A stretch of 64,000 bases of DNA from Colletotrichum lupini. Lineage: Eukaryota; Ascomycota; Sordariomycetes; Glomerellales; Glomerellaceae. Each line of letters opens with the position of its first letter. The first letter of the stretch is position 1. The stretch lies in assembly GCF_023278565.1 (NCBI RefSeq), contig NC_064676.1, positions 3,844,001 to 3,908,000 on the forward strand, read 5' to 3'. The notes beneath the pieces are model-generated. The model did no database searches. It was not told the origin of the DNA and was given only the letters and a program-made list of their open reading frames with translations. Both the position numbers and the translations under genes were made by a program. Of this stretch, positions 58,901-64,000 are shown piece by piece.

Positions 58901-61900
58901 CCCATTGCGTTCCAAACCGCCACATAGCCCAGCACCCTCGCCTCACTCAAATCTCGTATTATTGATTTTTTTTTCTGGACGGCTGGCTCGCGTTGCTACG
59001 TTGCTGTCTGGCGTGGCTGGGTGTCCTTTACCAATGCTACTGCTAAAGTACTCCCTACTTTAGATATATCGACGTGATCCCTCTACTGAGCTGCCCTGAA
59101 TGAACCTGCCACCATTGGGCGGATTTATTGATCGCAGGAGACATCTAGTATCCTCCTAGTTGGCATCACGAACCCCACGAGGTTGCGCACGGCTCGGCCA
59201 CAGATTGTCATCCAGTCGACGGGGAAAGGGCAAAGATTGAGTTTGGCTTAAGTTGACATGATCAATACCTCAGCCGAGGGACAGGGGTTTTTGGGTGGTG
59301 GGACCGGAGCACCAATTTCTCGCCCACGGGGTACATCGGAAGTACCGTCGAAGTACTCGGACCTCGGCCTCGCAAGTTAGCCCACGTACCTCAAGCATCC
59401 ATACATAGTACGTGCGCAGTAGAGGACATAACAAGCCAAACATTGACGACAGAGGCGCCAGTCAGCCATTCCTCTGGCACGCAAACGACTGATGCTCAAA
59501 AATCATTTGGCAGCTCCGACTCAGTGTTCTCGTTCCATGCTCCTTCATGTTGTTGCGACGGCCCAACGGCGCCGGCCTTTCCCACAACGAAAGAATCGTT
59601 GCGCTCTTGATCCCATAGCCCACCTACTTTGCAATTCGTCATAGAAGATTGCCCGGGGTGGCGGATGAAATGCGGACTCCATACGAACTGATGGGCACTC
59701 CCACCCACTCAAAAACGATGTATTGCCTGGATACGCGCTTGAATCCGCACCTCTCTATCCACACCAGGTAGTCTAAAAACCCAGATCAGCATGCAGGACA
59801 AGGGTTGCTATTTTCAAGCTCAAGCCCCTGTTGCCCAGTCGACCAGCCGGCCAGCCGCCCCCAAAGTAGCTCGGAAATGTTCACCAGACCCGAAAGAGAG
59901 TTTGTCTTTGCTTACCTGCATTTCAGAGCTTGGCTCTACGTTGTGTGCCTGCGCCTGCGCCTCGCCCGAACTCCGCCCAAGCCGGTTCTGATGGCGGAGG
60001 GGACCGAGAACAACTCCGTAGACGGTACAACCGGAAGAAGTTTTACCAACATGAAAAATTGGTTGAATTCCCCTACATCTTCTTAGTCAGCCCATAAGAC
60101 AAGTTGATCACCTCGTGTTCTAAGGCTTCATTGCCGTTGGTCGCTCCCAGCGCCCGTGTTAGAGGCGTCGCCCTCCCCGGCCGGCAACGAAACTTGTGAT
60201 ATCCAAAACAGTATATAGAGAATATCAGGGCTTCCGAGCCGTGTTGGTATTGACATACCTGATTGCTGCTCTCTTGAGAGACGGAAAGATCACATATCAA
60301 CCCTATGCTGAGCGTTCAATCAAACCTGTCTCTCCAGTCGCAATTGCATACGGATATCCTTCTGTCATTGGCAGTCGAGCGTTGCCTGAGCTGCCGTTCG
60401 AGGCCCCAGAGTTTGTGCTTGATATCTAAACCTAGCCGTGAGCCGATCGCGTACGGATAACACGGCTACGAATTATTGTGTTTTTTTCCATGATTCAAAG
60501 TGGCTCTGATACGATCCGAGGAATGCTTCCCTCCACTGAAATATGGGAATTCCACCTTTGCATTTGCCGCTGTCCTGTCGGTCCGGTTGGTATTCGTTGT
60601 CGTAACTTATTACTATTAGATAAGGATACGAGAGCGCCACGTCGAGGAACTCCATCGTCTGCATACCACACTCCTATCGGCTCGTTTCCAGCATCTGCTG
60701 CCCTTGCAGCTGCCACCGTGCTGTGTATCCGTAGTTATCAAGATAGATACCCTTGGCCAAGAACAGCGGCAACGCGATAATCAGGAACCTGATCCGCGGC
60801 CCCGGCGCTGTTTGGGTTTTCGCTTCCGTGCCGCCTCCACTGGGAACGAGAAACTTAGTTTGGAGCCTCCCTCGGAATGGAGCTCTGCATCGTTATCGTC
60901 AAATCCACACATACTAACTTAGCCCGCGCACATTGCTGTTTCTGCGTCCCACTGCCTTCTACCTTACTTCTCCCGGAGTAACGGCCAAATGTCCCATGTT
61001 CGTATGGAGCTTTGGGTATCCATATCCTTTAGTATATGCACGGGCTGATGTCAGTGTGACAATTCTGCGAATCGTGGGGTTTGGTTTCGGTGTTGAATCC
61101 GCACCCAGTAATCACCCAGGATCTGTATAGATGTGCGTCTGTATCTAGGGTTGATTGCTTGGCTTGGGAACTGACAGTTTGCAGATTGCTCCTGGGTTGG
61201 CGTCGTGGAGCTTCACCAGCCGAACAAGAATTCTTGGACACCTTGTGTGTGTCTGTTGACCATATGGTGATAGAGACGTGCAGAATAAGCTGTGCGTGGC
61301 GAAATCAGATGAAAATGCGTCTGGTGTTCATCCCAATATTGAACTTCTTGCAACCTCGCAAGGCTCTCTGGCTTGTCTGTCTCATCTCCAAACATCAACC
61401 TTGGCATGCATTCCAGATATTGTTGATGTTGTGCAGTGCCTATCCGTTCCCTCTTTCGTTACACCGGCTCCTGGGGCGTCTCAAGACTGTGGTGACCAGT
61501 GCTCTGGACAGGATGGATTGACTTGCTTCAACGGCGTTCCGCACAGTGGCCAGCTTATTGTTGTGCTCCGTCAATTCCGTAAGGCTGCTGTCAGGCCAGT
61601 ATTATCCTTGACCAAAGATGTTCGGCACTGGTGAGGGCTGTTGAGCTAGCGATCTCAACCTATCTGTACAAAGTAGCCAAATGTACGGACATGCAACTTG
61701 GGTCTTTTTGGCCGGCTTGGCAAGCCAGTGGCACCCGGCAGACCAGACGCCTGTAACTATAGATGCTTGGGCGTGAGAGCGAAAGAAAGAAAAACAGATG
61801 TTTCTGAGCCAGAGTGCATATCGGGCACTGAGGCGAGACCAAACTTGGTGAAGGCCAACTGATTCATCCTGGCGCCAGAATCACCCAACCAAATTGGCAT

Positions 61901-64000
61901 CGCTGATGTTAATGAGATTTGCACCAGGCACCAAAGGCAGAAGCCGGCCCTACAGTTAGTCATGCTCTATTCACAGCCGCCGTATTATTAGCCTGTTGTT
62001 TGATCACAATATTTTCGGCTACGGTCTGACTACAAACCAACTGAGATCACGAGATTCTCGTTCCTCTTGACACTGTCATGACGGTAGTCAGGTCACTGGC
62101 CTTCACGTCGTCATTTTGACCACAGCGCACGAAAACTTTCGGGCGCTTTCATTCGGCAAAGAAGGCTCGCCAATCGATGGACATTTCGCAGAACCAGCTC
62201 CAAGGTTCCGGGGTCCTTAATTTCCAAATCGAATCTGCCTACCTACGGATACAGGCTACAGGCGCCATGCGGGGAATAAAGAAACCGACTGTGATTGGTG
62301 CTACAAGCTGCAGTGGCTGCGTTGCACGTCGTGGTTGTCAAATCCGCGATGTCCGCCGTGGTGGCCGCTGCCTTTTCATGTTGGACCCACGGACAACGGG
62401 GCTCCTTGGATCGACATGACCGACCCCGGACTGAAGCAAAAGTGTTCCCAAGTGGCAATGTTGTACACTAGCGAAAGCGTGCGACTCCGAATATGACAGC
62501 TTTCGAGGTTGCGAGACTGTGCGATCAGCATTAGATGTTGAGAAAATTGCGTGTTGAACACTGCGTATACGAAGTAGTGGTGAAGCGCCTTTGGATGTTT
62601 GAAAAGTTGAATAGGGGCTGTTCAGCTTCGGGGGAAGCATTGGGCTCGGTCGACTTGGCAATGCACAACAGTGGATTTGCGGTGCTGATCGAAGGTAACC
62701 TATTTTGCCTGTACGAGGGGCGCGGTCAGCCGGCCATCCATGCCCTGCATGCGATTTCGCGATAGCGACAGCATCGTGCGGGATGATGCCTCACATGATG
62801 AGCAAAAACCGCACCACCCGCTTTTCCTGGTGGAATCCATCCCAGACCTTTTCCGAGTGGCTTTGGTCAATTCATTTTCGGTAAGGTGTAGCTGATGTGT
62901 AGAAGCGGCAAAGAACTGGGAAGAGGCGTGTCTGGCGGCGGATTCAACGGCGCTTCTGAGTTCATACTCGCAGCCATTCTGACCGTTACTTGCGTCAGCC
63001 TGGTTTGCGTGCTTGTTGGAGTTCTTTTTGTTCCCTTCTCGTTGGACTAGCGGTTGTCCCTGGTTCGGAAGCTTCCCCTTTCCAGACCTATTCAATAGCA
63101 GCTGCAGGGTCGTCGTCTGGCGCGGCCTTTACCCAACACCCAGAACTCTCGCCGATTCCGCCGTCAGACCCATGCTAGGACGCTCGACCGCTGGGGCTGC
63201 CCACTTTGTAGAACCCACATGAATATTCCTGGAACAGCGGAGACTTGGAGACGCCCAAAATTGGACGACTATGCGCTGTGCACTATCAGATGCCGAACAG
63301 GTGCATCTACCATATATTTTCCTCCTGAATGCAAAAGACAGTTGTAAATAAGTTACGAGGCTGCCTGCTCGTTGAGAACCGCGTGCGCACAGAAAAGTTT
63401 CGAAACGAACACGGGAAATGCGGGATGCGCAAAGACTCCGTCGTATCGAGCCTTGTCGCGAGCGAGGCAGATCTCTGGCGTGAGTACCTTGGTTACAAGA
63501 GCTAACCATTCCTAGTTGTACTCGGAGGTTGGCAGCGGGTTCTCGAACGAACTTCACTGCCATTCTCTGGCGGGGATCATATTGGTTCCGTTCTTCTGGC
63601 AGGCCTTTGGCTGGTGGAGGCTACCCTGAAGTCCCTTCTTTTGGTCTTCCTTTAACACAGGGTCGTGCGGCGGGGAAGGTGACGGATCCTGGTCTCCAAT
63701 GCCCGTCACACGGTCACAGTAGGTGAGGACAGGGATCTCGGAGACAAGAATCTTTGCAAGCCTCAGGGTGGTGTTTGCGTGTCTCGCACGTTTGGATATC
63801 CCAGCGGATGCTTGGTCGAGGCAGATGTGCCGATGCGAATAGGGGGCTAGGCGAGGTCGTTAATGACAATGAGGCGAAGAGAAGGCCCAGGCTGGGCACC
63901 CCTCCGGATCAAGGTGAAACGAACGATTTCATTGCTTCATTAGCTACGCGCGTCGAGCCGAGAAAGAAAAAAGGGATGCGTTGAGATGGAGCCTGGATTA
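58901..64000. other. gene-poor right end of window
   Basis: About 5.1 kb in which I find no recognisable gene, tRNA or repeat. The longest frame (61081-61521, plus strand, 146 codons) has no family resemblance and lies among other overlapping short frames. A reversed partial nonamer (ACTCCGTA) is at 60013-60020 and a variant TACGAAGTA near 62567. Confidence 0.5.

Noticed and set aside
61081..61521. 146-codon plus-strand frame
   Set aside because: Overlaps other frames of similar length, has no domain resemblance, and its start lies in a run of short frames.

Overview
This window is nuclear DNA of a filamentous ascomycete, most likely a Sordariomycete. The basis is short GT-AG introns (50-143 nt), a vacuolar P2B Ca2+-ATPase, a class IV chitin synthase, a btgE-type GH17 wall protein, a PMT4 mannosyltransferase, a fungal two-hydrophobic-segment VPS10 receptor, and an AT-rich island resembling a RIP-mutated transposon relic. 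The exact genus is not decidable from sequence alone.

Layout. 1-335 (-): start of an unidentified gene running off the left edge. 336-5635: gene-poor. 5636-6928 (-): Cys-rich, Gln-rich orphan protein. 8371-11589 (+): large acidic orphan protein. 12222-13617 (-): GT69 (CAP59/CMT1 type) mannosyltransferase. 14547-17042 (-): PMT4. 18686-19450 (+): RidA/Mmf1. 20092-20734 (-): QCR9. 21302-25060 (-): Ca2+-ATPase. 27574-28182 (+): PYM. 30600-35190 (+): VPS10. 35191-40464: gene-poor. 40465-42357 (+): btgE-like GH17. 44094-46407 (-): WD40 protein. 47371-47873: AT-rich element with inverted repeats and TA flanks. 49241-49410: extreme C tract. 53163-56902 (-): class IV chitin synthase. 56903-64000: chitin synthase upstream region, then no recognisable gene.

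How the genes relate. Most are single-copy housekeeping genes. Several serve the secretory pathway and cell wall: PMT4 and the GT69 enzyme (mannosylation), VPS10 (Golgi-to-vacuole sorting), the Ca2+-ATPase, btgE and the chitin synthase. I see no biosynthetic cluster, virus or defence system, and no evidence that the neighbourhood is a functional unit. The unusual points are in gene architecture (an exon that is only the start codon, a GC-AG intron, a 14-nt exon, possible dual targeting of RidA), two orphan proteins, the inverted-repeat element, the 61-nt C run, and a nonamer, TACGGAGTA, over-represented between genes.

Spliced models were built by hand from splice sites, frame continuity and family knowledge. 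They have not been checked against transcripts or databases.
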